Notes: generated by a model from the letters alone, not told the origin. A DNA stretch of 63,480 nucleotides from Methanomethylovorans sp. (GCA_014361205.1 JACIVZ010000001.1:1-63480); one strand, 5' to 3'; counted from the first letter of the stretch, positions 44,773 through 53,607 are shown. Made by a program: numbers and translations.

Positions 44773-45588
44773 ATGAACCTTAAAAATAAAAAACTGGGGA
44801 TTATCGGAACAGGTAAGATGGGGTCTTCACTTATAAAAGGACTCTGTAATTCAGGTATAATACTTCCTTCAAATATCTATGCAAGTGATGTGTATGATGT
44901 TGCTCTTGAAAAAATGAGGACAGAGCTTGGAATTAATGTGTCCAGTGATAATAATTATACCGTAAACAATGCAGATATAATCATACTTGCCGTCAAACCT
45001 CAGATAATAAAGCGTGTATTGAAATCAATAAAAGACAATATTACATCTGAAAAACTTATAATCTCTATAGCTGCGGGCGTTTCTCTTCAAGACATAGCAA
45101 AGGAACTTGCTCCAGAAACAAGGATCATCAGAGTAATGCCAAATATTGCCGCAACTGTTTCTGAGGCTGCATCTGCAGTGTGCCCAGGACAAAATGCTTC
45201 CATGGAAGACACTGAAATTACTCTTGAGATTTTCGGTTCCGTAGGAAGTGCTATCATAGTTCAGGAAAAACTGATGGATGCGGTAACTGGACTTTCAGGA
45301 AGTGGCCCTGCCTATATATTTCCAGTGATTGAAGCTATGGCCGACGGGGGTGTATATGAGGGGCTGGATAGGGAAAGTGCTCTTTTGTTAGCCGCTCAAA
45401 CTGTACTTGGTGCAGCAAAAATGGTCATAAAGTATCACGAACATCCGGGTCAACTAAAAGATATGGTAACCTCACCTGGAGGAACCACTATAAGAGGACT
45501 GCGAGAATTAGAAGAAAGGGGGGTAAGAGCAGCCTTTATGAACGCTGTTATTGCGTCTGCAAATAGATCCAGGGAACTTGGTGAATAA
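44773..45588 (+). CDS. proC: pyrroline-5-carboxylate reductase
   Basis: Final step of proline synthesis, NAD(P)H-dependent. 271 aa from the ATG at 44773 (CGTGAT upstream). Rossmann motif GIIGTGKMGSSLIKGL near residues 10-25; VKPQ, VMPNIAA and the C-terminal signature SPGGTTIRGLRELEERG are intact. It is 28 nt after mbf1 in the same direction. Other proline genes are not in the window. Confidence 0.94.
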   Translation: MNLKNKKLGIIGTGKMGSSLIKGLCNSGIILPSNIYASDVYDVALEKMRTELGINVSSDNNYTVNNADIIILAVKPQIIKRVLKSIKDNITSEKLIISIAAGVSLQDIAKELAPETRIIRVMPNIAATVSEAASAVCPGQNASMEDTEITLEIFGSVGSAIIVQEKLMDAVTGLSGSGPAYIFPVIEAMADGGVYEGLDRESALLLAAQTVLGAAKMVIKYHEHPGQLKDMVTSPGGTTIRGLRELEERGVRAAFMNAVIASANRSRELGE

Positions 45589-45663
45589 AATCTAATGGAA
45601 AACTATATATTTAAATAGAATTTAGTAAATGTTGAGCATTTGAAATTTAAAATAACAAAATTC

Positions 45664-45670
45664 TTATATA
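45664..45670 (+). promoter_or_regulatory. TATA box for the DUF356 gene
   Basis: TTATATA here predicts transcription start near 45693, which is downstream of the ATG at 45685. That is the main reason for choosing the TTG at 45712 as the translation start of the following gene. Confidence 0.4.
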
Positions 45671-45711
45671 GAGAATTGTAAACTATGTTTGATCAAAAGG
45701 GGGATTGTAGT

Positions 45712-46107
45712 TTGGCCAGAGGGATTGACATAAAGTCGTTTGCTGTCATAAGGGCAGACAATGCAGACAAGGTAAATGTAGCACTGCATGATCTTGAACA
45801 CTATGGTCATCTACGTTTTCTATCAAAGCCTAAGCGTATAGAACCTCAGTACGCAGATAATGTACTTGTAAGTGTGGTAGGAGTACCGCTGAAATCCAAA
45901 TGCAACTCTGCGGCACTAGTAGAACTAGATAATAATGCGGGGGCAGCTATAAGTAAACTTCGTAAGATCCATCCGCCTGCTCACATTGTAATTGTGAGTC
46001 CTCGGCATAAAGTATACGAAGAATTAGTGGATAAAGCTGAACTATATCCAGAATTTGAACGTAAGTTTGCTTCCCATAGTAGTACGCAGTCGGCTTCTTA
46101 TGGTTAA
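45712..46107 (+). CDS. DUF356 family protein (methanogen-conserved)
   Basis: 131 aa from a TTG at 45712, preceded by GGGGGATTG; the ATG at 45685 lies before the transcription start predicted from the TATA box. Sequence: FAVIRADNADKVNVALHDLE at the N terminus, a PQYADNVLVSVVG middle, and the hallmark IRKIHPPAHIVIVSPRH-like segment (here LRKIHPPAHIVIVSPRH). Found mainly in methanogens; function unknown. It overlaps the convergent Toprim gene by 4 nt. Confidence 0.75.
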   Translation: MARGIDIKSFAVIRADNADKVNVALHDLEHYGHLRFLSKPKRIEPQYADNVLVSVVGVPLKSKCNSAALVELDNNAGAAISKLRKIHPPAHIVIVSPRHKVYEELVDKAELYPEFERKFASHSSTQSASYG

Positions 46108-46604
46108 GTGAAAACGTTGTCATTAGTGTCATCGAATTGATATTTCGGATCAGCTATTTGCCTAAGTTTTACAACATGACTATATAGGCTTTCCACGTCC
46201 TTTATATCCTTCTGCACAAGGGACAGAATTCTTTTCCTTAGCTGGTGCTTTATTTTGACACCATAATGTTCCAAATTATCTGATAACTTATTTTCAAGGA
46301 TCACGCCCCGTCTATCCCAGTCTGTCAATATTACAACCTCTTTTTCAGTTGCAGCAACTTTTTCACATATTTCAGCTAGTGGATGGCGAGTAACAAGTTC
46401 AATTCTTCCTTTTATACCTAATTCTCTCAGTGATGCCATATCACGCTGGCCTTCGACAAGAATAATATTTCCTGCAGTGGAGAAACATAGAAGTTCCTCC
46501 AGTAACTCTTCAATAAGCTCAAGACGTCTTCTATATACAAACATAGGAGCCTTGAGAGTTTTCTCACTGCCTGGCATTCTGTATGTTTTCAAATTCTTTG
46601 ACAT
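46104..46604 (-). CDS. Toprim-domain protein (UPF0292 family)
   Basis: 166 aa if started at the ATG at 46604; in-frame starts extend up to 46658 and the true one is uncertain. The Toprim core shows IILVEGQRDMASLRELG (catalytic Glu) and VVILTDWDRRG (DxD-like). This is the small stand-alone Toprim family conserved in archaea, related to RNase M5/primase-type nucleic-acid enzymes; activity is uncharacterised. It follows a 41-codon gene with a very strong ribosome site and may be co-transcribed with it. Confidence 0.8.
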   Translation of the reverse strand: MSKNLKTYRMPGSEKTLKAPMFVYRRRLELIEELLEELLCFSTAGNIILVEGQRDMASLRELGIKGRIELVTRHPLAEICEKVAATEKEVVILTDWDRRGVILENKLSDNLEHYGVKIKHQLRKRILSLVQKDIKDVESLYSHVVKLRQIADPKYQFDDTNDNVFT

Positions 46605-46670
46605 GTGAAATTGATCTTCCTCAGTAAATATAATTCCCAACTTGATAAATATTATCATCTTTCAGTATTA

Positions 46671-46796
46671 TCATCCTTCTATAATCTGAACCATACTATT
46701 TTCCCTACATTCCGATAATTGGTCTGGTTTACGGAATTGTTCAAACTGTTCATAATATCTTGCCCTTTCAAGTAAACCATTGAATAGGATATCCAT
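46671..46796 (-). CDS. 41-aa small protein, unknown
   Basis: ATG at 46796 preceded at 5 nt by a perfect TCACCTC-complement (GAGGTGA, 46802-46808), among the best Shine-Dalgarno sites in the window. The 41 codons read MDILFNGLLERARYYEQFEQ followed by a polar stretch (FRKPDQLSEC, then VQIIEG) and TGA. It is rich in Glu/Arg/aromatics and probably helical. It ends 13 nt before the earliest start of the Toprim gene, so it is probably the first gene of that transcript. No family recognised. Confidence 0.5.
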   Translation of the reverse strand: MDILFNGLLERARYYEQFEQFRKPDQLSECRENSMVQIIEG

Positions 46797-46892
46797 GTTT
46801 TTCACCTCGATATAATCTGTGATAGAGAGATATATTAACAGGTTCCAAGCTCTATGAAAGTATTATATTGACGAAAGCATTATTTAGAAACA

Positions 46893-47210
46893 TCAACCCT
46901 TTATCTTTTTACCAAGAACAGATAATGCAAGATTCATATCGACTTTTTTTATGAGAATTGATTTCTGGTTGTTCTTAAATCCACTTATGATGATTACAGA
47001 AGAACTGGGCACTTTGAATATATATGCCATCTGTTCTATCAGTTGCCCATTAGCCTTTCCTTTTTGTGCAGATTCAGAAAGCTTAACCTCAATTCGCTTT
47101 CTCCAGGGATTATATCCACTCGGTACACATACTTGTTTAGAACCTGGAGTTACTTCAATATCTACTATTATTCCATCACTGACTTCTCTTAGGGCATCGG
47201 TGAATGGCAT
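46893..47210 (-). CDS. DUF167 (YggU) family protein
   Basis: 105 aa. Characteristic segments: VDIEVTPGSKQVCVPSGYNPWRKRIEVKL and KGKANGQLIEQMAYIFKVPSSSVIIISG, the DUF167 hallmark (the conserved GKAN motif). Small alpha/beta protein present in all domains; function unknown. The start at MPFTDALREV lacks a close Shine-Dalgarno site. It lies downstream of a degraded coding stretch (47251-47521). Confidence 0.85.
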   Translation of the reverse strand: MPFTDALREVSDGIIVDIEVTPGSKQVCVPSGYNPWRKRIEVKLSESAQKGKANGQLIEQMAYIFKVPSSSVIIISGFKNNQKSILIKKVDMNLALSVLGKKIKG

Positions 47211-47624
47211 GGATATAGAAAATCTCCGTATTTAATAAAAATACATTAAGTTATATGCTGTTAATAAATAATGCTGTGGCCTGACGCACTAACTCCGGGA
47301 GTTCATCCTCTGGAGTTTCCGCAGTCACTCCCAGTTTCCCTCGTGACAGGCTCATTTTGCATTATTTTATGTAGCGCATCTTGGTTGACTATACACTCAC
47401 TGAAAGGCTCTGCCATATTCTTGTGCAAGGACCTATAAATGCGCAGATAATGTTTTTGAATACATATTATATCAATATTGCGCACATTAATGTCCAAGAA
47501 ATTTATACATAATCTTGGCATAAAATGGTACTTTAAAAAGAGAAATTTTATTAATGATTATGAACATTTACAGCCTCAATGCACATTTCTCATGTGAATA
47601 AAAAGATACACTGATGAATATCAA
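47211..47624. other. intergenic region with decayed coding sequence
   Basis: About 410 bp between divergent DUF167 and amidohydrolase genes. The segment 47251-47521 looks like a frameshifted remnant (separate entry). The rest is AT-rich promoter sequence for the amidohydrolase gene. No tRNA-like fold despite the locally higher G+C near 47280-47360. Confidence 0.4.
47251..47521 (-). pseudogene. probable frameshifted gene remnant
   Basis: Two adjacent minus-strand frames both look coding. The downstream one (47251-47355, 34 codons, ending TAA) reads GKLGVTAETPEDELPELVRQ, an acidic, clearly protein-like sequence. The upstream frame (47303-47521) contains AEPFSECIVNQDALHKIMQNEP before it loses sense. 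A frameshift near 47340-47365 would join them into one C-terminal region. I do not recognise the family. The alternative is a short real gene starting at the ATG at 47355. Confidence 0.3.
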
Positions 47625-48731
47625 ATGGCTGGAGAGCAAATTATTTCTGGAAAAATTATACTGGGACCAGAGCCTGAAGTTATCGAAGGAAATATCTGTC
47701 TTAAAAATGGAGTTATAGAAAATATTGAGGAAGAACATACAAGCAGTGAGAACATAATTTCTCCATGTTTCGTGAACTCACATACTCATATAGGAGATTC
47801 AGTTTTCAAAGATCCTGTCCTTGGAAATAAGGTTGTTGGTAATCGGTTTGAACGCAACTTGGATTACCTAGTTAGACCTCCCAATGGACTTAAGCATCGT
47901 ATCTTGAAGAACACTTCTGAGTCTAAACTTATAAAATATATGGAAAAAACCATTGAAGATATGAAAACAACTGGAACTTTTGCTTTTGCAGATTTCAGGG
48001 AAGGTGGAATACCAGGAGTAATGGCTTTAAAGTCTGCGCTTGAAGCAAAGAATATAAAATGTCGCATTCTTGGAAGAATAACACGGACCGAAGGTGACAT
48101 CTCAGATATTGTATATGAAGCTGAAAGAGTACTTTCAGAATCTGATGGATTTGGTATAAGTGGTGCAGGAGATATGGACCTAAAAATACTGGAAAATGTC
48201 AGGGAGGTTGCAGCTTCCTACAAAAAAACGTTCTTTATTCACGCAGGAGAAAAGGACAAAAATGATATAGATGCAGCTTTATCTTTTGACCCTGACGCCT
48301 TAATACATATGACCCATGCAGAATCAAGGCATCTTAAATATGTTGCAGATGAAAAAAAAACAATAATTATATGTCCCAGGTCAAATTTCATAACTGGTGT
48401 TGGAAGAGCTCCTGTAGAAAAAATGCTTGACCTTGGGATTAATGTAGCTGTGGGTACTGATAATGTAATGCTTAATTCTACCAATATGTTCGCTGAAATG
48501 GAAGTACTTACCAAGGTATTTGGAATAGATGACAGACAAGTATTTAAGATGTGTACGCTTAACGGTGCATCAGTATTGAATTTCAATGATATTGGGTATA
48601 TTGAAAAGGGTCTCAGTCCGAAAATTATGATCCTAAATGGCAACTCAGACAACCTTGCGGGTATCACAGATCCCATTAGAGGCATTGTCCGCAGGGCAAG
48701 ACCTGACGATATCCTTACAATTATCAATTAA
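47625..48731 (+). CDS. amidohydrolase-superfamily protein
   Basis: 368 aa. Metal-binding HxH in CFVNSHTHIGDSVF (about 51-53), FIHAGEKD (third His), HMTHAESRH and the catalytic Asp in VAVGTDNVML. This is the cytosine deaminase/chlorohydrolase branch, so deamination or hydrolysis of a small heterocycle is probable; the substrate is not determinable. Only a weak GATGA precedes the ATG. It is followed 18 nt downstream by a UspA gene in the same direction. Confidence 0.85.
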   Translation: MAGEQIISGKIILGPEPEVIEGNICLKNGVIENIEEEHTSSENIISPCFVNSHTHIGDSVFKDPVLGNKVVGNRFERNLDYLVRPPNGLKHRILKNTSESKLIKYMEKTIEDMKTTGTFAFADFREGGIPGVMALKSALEAKNIKCRILGRITRTEGDISDIVYEAERVLSESDGFGISGAGDMDLKILENVREVAASYKKTFFIHAGEKDKNDIDAALSFDPDALIHMTHAESRHLKYVADEKKTIIICPRSNFITGVGRAPVEKMLDLGINVAVGTDNVMLNSTNMFAEMEVLTKVFGIDDRQVFKMCTLNGASVLNFNDIGYIEKGLSPKIMILNGNSDNLAGITDPIRGIVRRARPDDILTIIN

Positions 48732-48749
48732 CACGGTGGAGGTTGGACA

Positions 48750-49205
48750 ATGACAGCCAAATTTAAGAGAATATTTATTGCGACAGACGGTTCTGAACAG
48801 AACAGAAGAGCTATCGAGTATGGCATAGAGCTGGCAAAAATTGCCGGGGGAAAAATATTTGCTGGTTACGTAGTGGATACTGCCGCCTTTGCCTCCATAC
48901 CGATGGATGCCGGATGGGAAATGATGTATGAACTTCTGCAAAAGGAAGCAAATGAAGCTGTACAGATTGTTGCCCAACTGGCAAAAGAAGCAGGCGTGGA
49001 CGTGGAAACCGTTGTACTTGAAGGACATCCGAGTAATGAAATCATTGATTTTTCCCAGAAAAACGAAATGGATATTATAGTGATGGGTACGCTTGGGAAA
49101 AGTGGCCTTGACAGATTCCTACTCGGAAGCGTTGCAGAGAAGGTTACCCGTAATTCAATAGTTCCTGTGTTGGTAGTAAAAGGCGTCTCCTTAAAAAAAG
49201 AGTAA
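48750..49205 (+). CDS. universal stress protein (UspA family), ATP-binding type
   Basis: 151 aa; GGAGGTT lies 5 nt before the ATG. The ATP-binding signature GTLGKSGLDRFLLGSVAEKV (G-x2-G-x9-GS) is intact near residues 112-131, with FIATDGSEQNRRAIEY at the start. Usp proteins bind ATP and respond to stress or energy state. The following CBS-domain gene, 18 nt away, also carries adenylate-binding modules, so the pair may sense energy charge. Confidence 0.92.
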   Translation: MTAKFKRIFIATDGSEQNRRAIEYGIELAKIAGGKIFAGYVVDTAAFASIPMDAGWEMMYELLQKEANEAVQIVAQLAKEAGVDVETVVLEGHPSNEIIDFSQKNEMDIIVMGTLGKSGLDRFLLGSVAEKVTRNSIVPVLVVKGVSLKKE

Positions 49206-49223
49206 CAGCGGAAGAGGATCTAC

Positions 49224-50075
49224 ATGCCTAAAAACATTAAAGTTTCAGATATAATGGTCAAAGATGTTGCCTATGCCACACTTCCAGGATCAAGGGACGA
49301 AGTTCTTGAGATTCTTAAAGAAAAAAGAGTATCCGGTGTGCCTGTATTAAAAGATGGAAAACTTGTGGGTATTGTCAGCAGGTCAAATCTGTTGAAAAAC
49401 CCTGAAGAAGAACAACTTGCATTGCTCATGACAAGAGATCCAATAAGCATAACTGAGGATAAAGATATCACTGAGGCTGCAAGACTAATCCTACAACATA
49501 ACATTAGAAGACTTCCAGTAGTTGAAGATGGAAAACTGAAAGGGTTAATCACTGTTGCAGATATTGTGGGAGCTCTTGCAGAGCTGAATCTAACTGATCA
49601 TGTGGGGCAGTATAGCAGTAATAAATCAGTTCCTGTGTGGAGTGATACACCTCTTAATGTAGTCGCACGAATAATGGAACTTGCAGATGTGAAAGCAGTT
49701 CCTGTGCTAAGCTCTGAACTTGAACTTGTGGGAATCATATCAGATAGAGATATTATAAGTGCCAGCATCATTGAGGACTCTGTAGAGATGTCAAACATGT
49801 CCAACGGCTCAGATGATGATCACTGGACATGGGAATCAATGCGTGATACAATGAGCATCTACTACAGCGTTTCAAGAATTAAAGTGCCAAAGGTGCTTGC
49901 CAGGGATATTATGATCACCAATCTTGTAAAGGCTTCATACATATCTGGGGTAAGCGAATGTGCACTTAAAATGAAACGCAACCGTATAGATCAGGTCCCA
50001 ATAGTCAATGCAAACCAGAAGTTTCTTGGATTGTTGAGGGATCGGGACTTATTAAAAGCAATTGTAAATATCTGA
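49224..50075 (+). CDS. protein with four CBS domains
   Basis: 283 aa made of four CBS motifs in two Bateman pairs: about 8-60 (VSDIMVKDVAYATL), 70-125 (LMTRDPISI), 135-195 and 225-283 (ARDIMITNLVKASYISG). No catalytic or DNA-binding domain is attached. Such stand-alone proteins bind AMP/ATP or S-adenosyl compounds. GAGGAT precedes the ATG, 18 nt after uspA in the same direction, indicating an operon. An acidic linker (SNGSDDDHWTWES) separates the pairs. Confidence 0.9.
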   Translation: MPKNIKVSDIMVKDVAYATLPGSRDEVLEILKEKRVSGVPVLKDGKLVGIVSRSNLLKNPEEEQLALLMTRDPISITEDKDITEAARLILQHNIRRLPVVEDGKLKGLITVADIVGALAELNLTDHVGQYSSNKSVPVWSDTPLNVVARIMELADVKAVPVLSSELELVGIISDRDIISASIIEDSVEMSNMSNGSDDDHWTWESMRDTMSIYYSVSRIKVPKVLARDIMITNLVKASYISGVSECALKMKRNRIDQVPIVNANQKFLGLLRDRDLLKAIVNI

Positions 50076-50127
50076 TCCTTTTAGCTGGTGCTGTTTAGCA
50101 CCTGCTTATGCATGATGGTGACGTTGG

Positions 50128-50808
50128 ATGGAAAAACCTTTTATATACATCAATTCTGCCATGTCTGCCGATGGCAAGATTTCTACATGGCAGAGAAGAC
50201 AAGTTCGTATTTCCGGATCAATTGACTTTGAGCGCGTTGATCAGTTACGTGCCTCATCAGATGCAGTTATGGTTGGAATTGGCACGTTGCTTGCAGATGA
50301 TCCAAGTCTTACAGTAAAATCTGCTCAAAGAAGAGAACAACGTAAAGCTGAAGGTCTTGATGAAAACCCAATACGCGTTGTAATAGATAGCCAGGCAAGG
50401 ACCCCAATAGATGCTGATATTTTTAAAAAAGGGGAGGGACAGAGAATAATAGTGGTTAGTTCTTCTGCTCCTTATAATAAAGTAGAGGCATTGAGAAAGA
50501 AATCCAGGGTCATCATAACCGGTGAAAAAAAGGTGGACCTTCCAAGAGCAATGGAAGAGTTGTACAGGCTTGGTATCAAGAATTTAATGGTAGAAGGAGG
50601 AGCGACACTCAACTGGGCTATGCTCTCAGGGGGACTTGTAGATGAAATATACACTTTTGTGGGGAACATCATAATTGGCGGACAGATGGCTCCTACTTTA
50701 GTAGATGGGGAGGGTTTTACAGAAGCAAATATCCTACCACTTGAACTTTTATCTGCCGAAAAAATAGAGAATGGAATTCTTTTGAAATGGAAGGTTACCA
50801 AATTCTAA
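50128..50808 (+). CDS. arfC: 2,5-diamino-6-(ribosylamino)pyrimidinone 5'-phosphate reductase (archaeal riboflavin pathway)
   Basis: 226 aa, RibD C-terminal/DHFR-like fold. N-terminal PFIYINSAMSADGKIST, middle DAVMVGIGTLLADDPSLTV and late NLMVEGGATLNWAML are the family signatures for NAD(P)H and substrate binding. It catalyses side-chain reduction before deamination in archaeal riboflavin/F420 precursor synthesis. GGTGAC precedes the ATG at 50128. Monocistronic after the CBS gene. Confidence 0.92.
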   Translation: MEKPFIYINSAMSADGKISTWQRRQVRISGSIDFERVDQLRASSDAVMVGIGTLLADDPSLTVKSAQRREQRKAEGLDENPIRVVIDSQARTPIDADIFKKGEGQRIIVVSSSAPYNKVEALRKKSRVIITGEKKVDLPRAMEELYRLGIKNLMVEGGATLNWAMLSGGLVDEIYTFVGNIIIGGQMAPTLVDGEGFTEANILPLELLSAEKIENGILLKWKVTKF

Positions 50809-50905
50809 AAGTAATGACATCATTCTAGATTTATGTAGAAACTTCACAACACATATATTTAGACAATAAATTATACTATGGTGTTATTATATCAACTGGT
50901 GGATT

Positions 50906-51376
50906 ATGAAAAAAAATTTTTTCATTTGGATTGTAATCGTATTAATCAGCAGTTCTGGTTGTCTATCTATAAATTCCTCCCTAAATAATAGTACTGTAAC
51001 TAATGTTCAGGATCGGCAACAAATAGATGAAGCTCTTGTTGCGGGCCCTGTCCTAGTGGAGATAGGCTTTGCTTCCTGTCCTGCCTGTAAAATAATGAAA
51101 CCTATTATTGAAGAAATCTCCCATGAATATTCTGGAAAGGCAACCGTTATGTACATTGATTCAAGAGAAAATCCAAAATTGGCTGCAAGTTTCAATGTTT
51201 ATTCTGTGCCTGATATGTTTGTAATATTGAATAACGATTCTGAAGGTTATCTCTACATGACATCTGATGGGAATATTACAAAAAATCGGGAAATGGCAAG
51301 GTTTATAGGGGTAACTCAAAAGAAAGCAATTACCAAAACCCTTGAGATGGCCATTGAATTAAGGCAAAATATGTGA
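50906..51376 (+). CDS. thioredoxin-fold lipoprotein
   Basis: 156 aa. The N-terminal hydrophobic segment ends in a lipobox-like SSSGC (C19), so it is probably a membrane-anchored lipoprotein facing outward. The thioredoxin domain (about 45-150) has the active site FASCPACKIMKP (CPAC) and the cis-Pro in SVPDMFVI. The following ccdA gene overlaps it by 4 nt. CcdA would pass electrons from cytoplasmic thioredoxin to this protein, forming an extracytoplasmic disulfide-reducing system. Confidence 0.9.
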   Translation: MKKNFFIWIVIVLISSSGCLSINSSLNNSTVTNVQDRQQIDEALVAGPVLVEIGFASCPACKIMKPIIEEISHEYSGKATVMYIDSRENPKLAASFNVYSVPDMFVILNNDSEGYLYMTSDGNITKNREMARFIGVTQKKAITKTLEMAIELRQNM

Positions 51377-52053
51377 AATTACTAAAGATTTATGGAAATA
51401 ATATGCAAATTACAAACGTTGATCCATTAGTTGTATTACTTGCTGGAATAGTTAGTGTATTTTCTCCCTGTACCCTCCCTCTTCTACCCGCCATATTAGC
51501 TTTTTCCAGCACTGAAGAAAGATATAAACCTTTTTCTGTAATATTGGGTTTGATTATTTCATTTACTTTAATGGGAACTGTAACATCGGCTTTTGGAGCG
51601 TTAGTGACAGGTTATATACCATATGTGCACCTTATTGCATCTTTTATAATTGTTCTTTTTGGAATGGTAATGTTTTTTGATTTACAAATGTTCAATTTTT
51701 TCTACAGATTTACACGTAAGATTCATACTGAAAACCAAGGGATATTTGGTGGTTTACTTCTTGGTTTATGTCTCGGAATTGTCTGGATACCTTGTGTAGG
51801 TCCAATATTAGGAAGTGTATTGGTACTTGTAGCTTTAGAGGGTAATCTGATCCGTGGAACATTATTACTTTTCATATATTCCCTTGGATTTGCTATACCA
51901 ATGCTTATAATAGCATATTCTGCAAATGTATCCTCTATGAGATTAAGCATTATAGCTCGTTATAACTCAATTGTAAAAAAGTTAGCAGGTATATTATTGA
52001 TAAGTATGGGTATGTGGATGGCATACACTAGTCAGATAAAATTACTATTCTAA
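51373..52053 (+). CDS. ccdA: CcdA/DsbD-type transmembrane electron carrier
   Basis: 226 aa, six membrane helices. The two redox-active cysteines are in SPCTLPLLPAIL (helix 1) and WIPCVGPILGS (helix 4), as in CcdA. The GTG start at 51373 overlaps the thioredoxin gene stop (ATGTGA); an ATG at 51403 is an alternative. It moves reducing equivalents across the membrane to the co-encoded thioredoxin lipoprotein. In methanogens this may serve heme-protein maturation or disulfide isomerisation. The end is convergent with cbiC. Confidence 0.92.
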   Translation: MKLLKIYGNNMQITNVDPLVVLLAGIVSVFSPCTLPLLPAILAFSSTEERYKPFSVILGLIISFTLMGTVTSAFGALVTGYIPYVHLIASFIIVLFGMVMFFDLQMFNFFYRFTRKIHTENQGIFGGLLLGLCLGIVWIPCVGPILGSVLVLVALEGNLIRGTLLLFIYSLGFAIPMLIIAYSANVSSMRLSIIARYNSIVKKLAGILLISMGMWMAYTSQIKLLF

Positions 52054-52085
52054 AATAAAAATATTAGATGGGTGCTGAGAAATAT

Positions 52086-52811
52086 TTATTCTTCGCAATC
52101 ATCTTTTGAATTGGCAATTGCCACGAGCTCATTTACACAGGCAACTGCTATAGGAGTTCCACCCCTTGTACCTATACATGTGATTGAGGGTATATCTGTG
52201 TCCCTAACAACTTCCTTTGACTCTGCAGCATTCACAAAACCTACAGGTGTTGCTATAACAAGAGCTGGCCTGATACCATGTTCCACCATTCGACAAACTG
52301 CAAGAGCTGCCGAAGGAGCATTACCTATAGCCACAATAGAACCCTCCAGCCTGTCTCTGCATGCAAGGAAACCAGCTGCTGTCCTTGTTATTCCAAATTT
52401 TTTGGCTATAGCAGCGTCCTTGTCTTCATCCATAACACAGATAATATCAGACTTATGACCTATTTTTGTGATACCGTATTTTACCATGTTAATATCTACA
52501 AATATAGGAGCACCTTTCTTCAGAGCTTCAAGCCCTGCTTGCACTGGATTTTTGTTAAAGTGCATAAGATACGCCATAGATAGATCGCCTACTGCAACCA
52601 TGCATCTTTGCCTGATCCTATCCTCAGGGGTTCTGTCCCCCACTATCTGTCTAGCAAGATTACGACTTTTCATGTAGATAGCTTTTGCCTCATCTGTCTG
52701 AGCACCAAGGTCAGTGCAAATATCTATAAGTGTTCGATCCATCTTGATTGTGAACTCAACAAGTTCTTCAAGTGAAGGAGAACCTGAATGGTTTCTATTT
52801 TCAGTAGTCAT
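52086..52811 (-). CDS. cbiC: cobalt-precorrin-8 methylmutase
   Basis: Moves the C11 methyl to C12, giving cobyrinate. 241 aa from MTTENRNHSG at 52811, overlapping cbiH by 11 nt; earlier in-frame starts lie deeper in cbiH. It has an N-terminal extension of ~30 residues, then DRTLIDICTDLGAQ, MVKYGIT, the substrate-site ITRTAAGF and the C-terminal CIGTRGGTPIAVA. Last gene of the cbi operon. Confidence 0.92.
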   Translation of the reverse strand: MTTENRNHSGSPSLEELVEFTIKMDRTLIDICTDLGAQTDEAKAIYMKSRNLARQIVGDRTPEDRIRQRCMVAVGDLSMAYLMHFNKNPVQAGLEALKKGAPIFVDINMVKYGITKIGHKSDIICVMDEDKDAAIAKKFGITRTAAGFLACRDRLEGSIVAIGNAPSAALAVCRMVEHGIRPALVIATPVGFVNAAESKEVVRDTDIPSITCIGTRGGTPIAVACVNELVAIANSKDDCEE

Positions 52812-53607
52812 ATTTTCTTTGATACCCCCTTGGAGTGATAATCTTTTCTCCGTTACTGCTCTTCCATATCCTGGACTCATTATTAGCTATGAGTATAGTA
52901 GTGCTCATGTCCACCCACTCGTTATAGTTCATAACCTCATCCAGAGTAGTAACAATATAATCCTGTTCGGAACCCCTTAAAGCATTTTTTACAAGCCCAA
53001 CAGGTACTGTTCCATTTTTGTATTTTTTTATTATATTTATTGCCTTTGAGAAATTAGATTTGCGCTGTCTGCTTTTGGGATTATAGAGAGATATTACAAA
53101 ATCAGCTGAAGCTGCAGCATTCAATCTTTTTTCGATAACTTCCCAAGGTGTAAGCAAATCACTTAAACTTATTACAGCAAAATCATTGACTATTGGTGCA
53201 CCCAGGACACTGGCCGCTGCTGTGATAGCGGTAACACCCGGTAGCACCTCTATATCCACATCAAGACCTTCATGTTCTGCTACCTCAAGCACGAGACCTG
53301 CCATTCCATATATATTGGCATCTCCACCACTGATCATAGAGACTACCTTGTCTTTAGCGAGCTGAACTGCCTTTACAGCTCTGTCTACTTCCTTACCCAT
53401 GGCACTGCGGATGATTTCCTGTTTATCAATCAGCTCCACTATCTGATCAAGATAAGTACCGTTACCTACAACATAATCAGAGTTCATCAATACATCTCTG
53501 GCAGCAATAGTCATTTGGGGTACTGAACCTGGTCCGATTCCTATAATATACAATCTGCCTTTACTGGTGGAGCTTTTATTCTGCAATTGCGATTGTGATT
53601 CTTCCAT
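52801..53607 (-). CDS. cbiH: cobalt-precorrin-3 C17-methyltransferase
   Basis: 268 aa SAM-dependent tetrapyrrole methylase that also triggers ring contraction. After a ~15-residue polar N terminus comes YIIGIGPGSVPQMT, then MISGGDANIYGMAG, PGVTAITAAASVLGAP and SLYNPKSRQRKSNF, all diagnostic of CbiH. The ATG at 53607 overlaps the end of cbiG-C by 32 nt, with GGAAG 6 nt upstream. Central gene of the corrinoid operon. Confidence 0.93.
   Translation of the reverse strand: MEESQSQLQNKSSTSKGRLYIIGIGPGSVPQMTIAARDVLMNSDYVVGNGTYLDQIVELIDKQEIIRSAMGKEVDRAVKAVQLAKDKVVSMISGGDANIYGMAGLVLEVAEHEGLDVDIEVLPGVTAITAAASVLGAPIVNDFAVISLSDLLTPWEVIEKRLNAAASADFVISLYNPKSRQRKSNFSKAINIIKKYKNGTVPVGLVKNALRGSEQDYIVTTLDEVMNYNEWVDMSTTILIANNESRIWKSSNGEKIITPRGYQRKYDY

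Noticed and set aside
47270-47360. Locally higher G+C segment that looked like a tRNA or structured RNA
   Set aside because: No cloverleaf, anticodon arm or T-loop (GGTTC-type) pattern can be drawn; the minus strand reads as protein instead.
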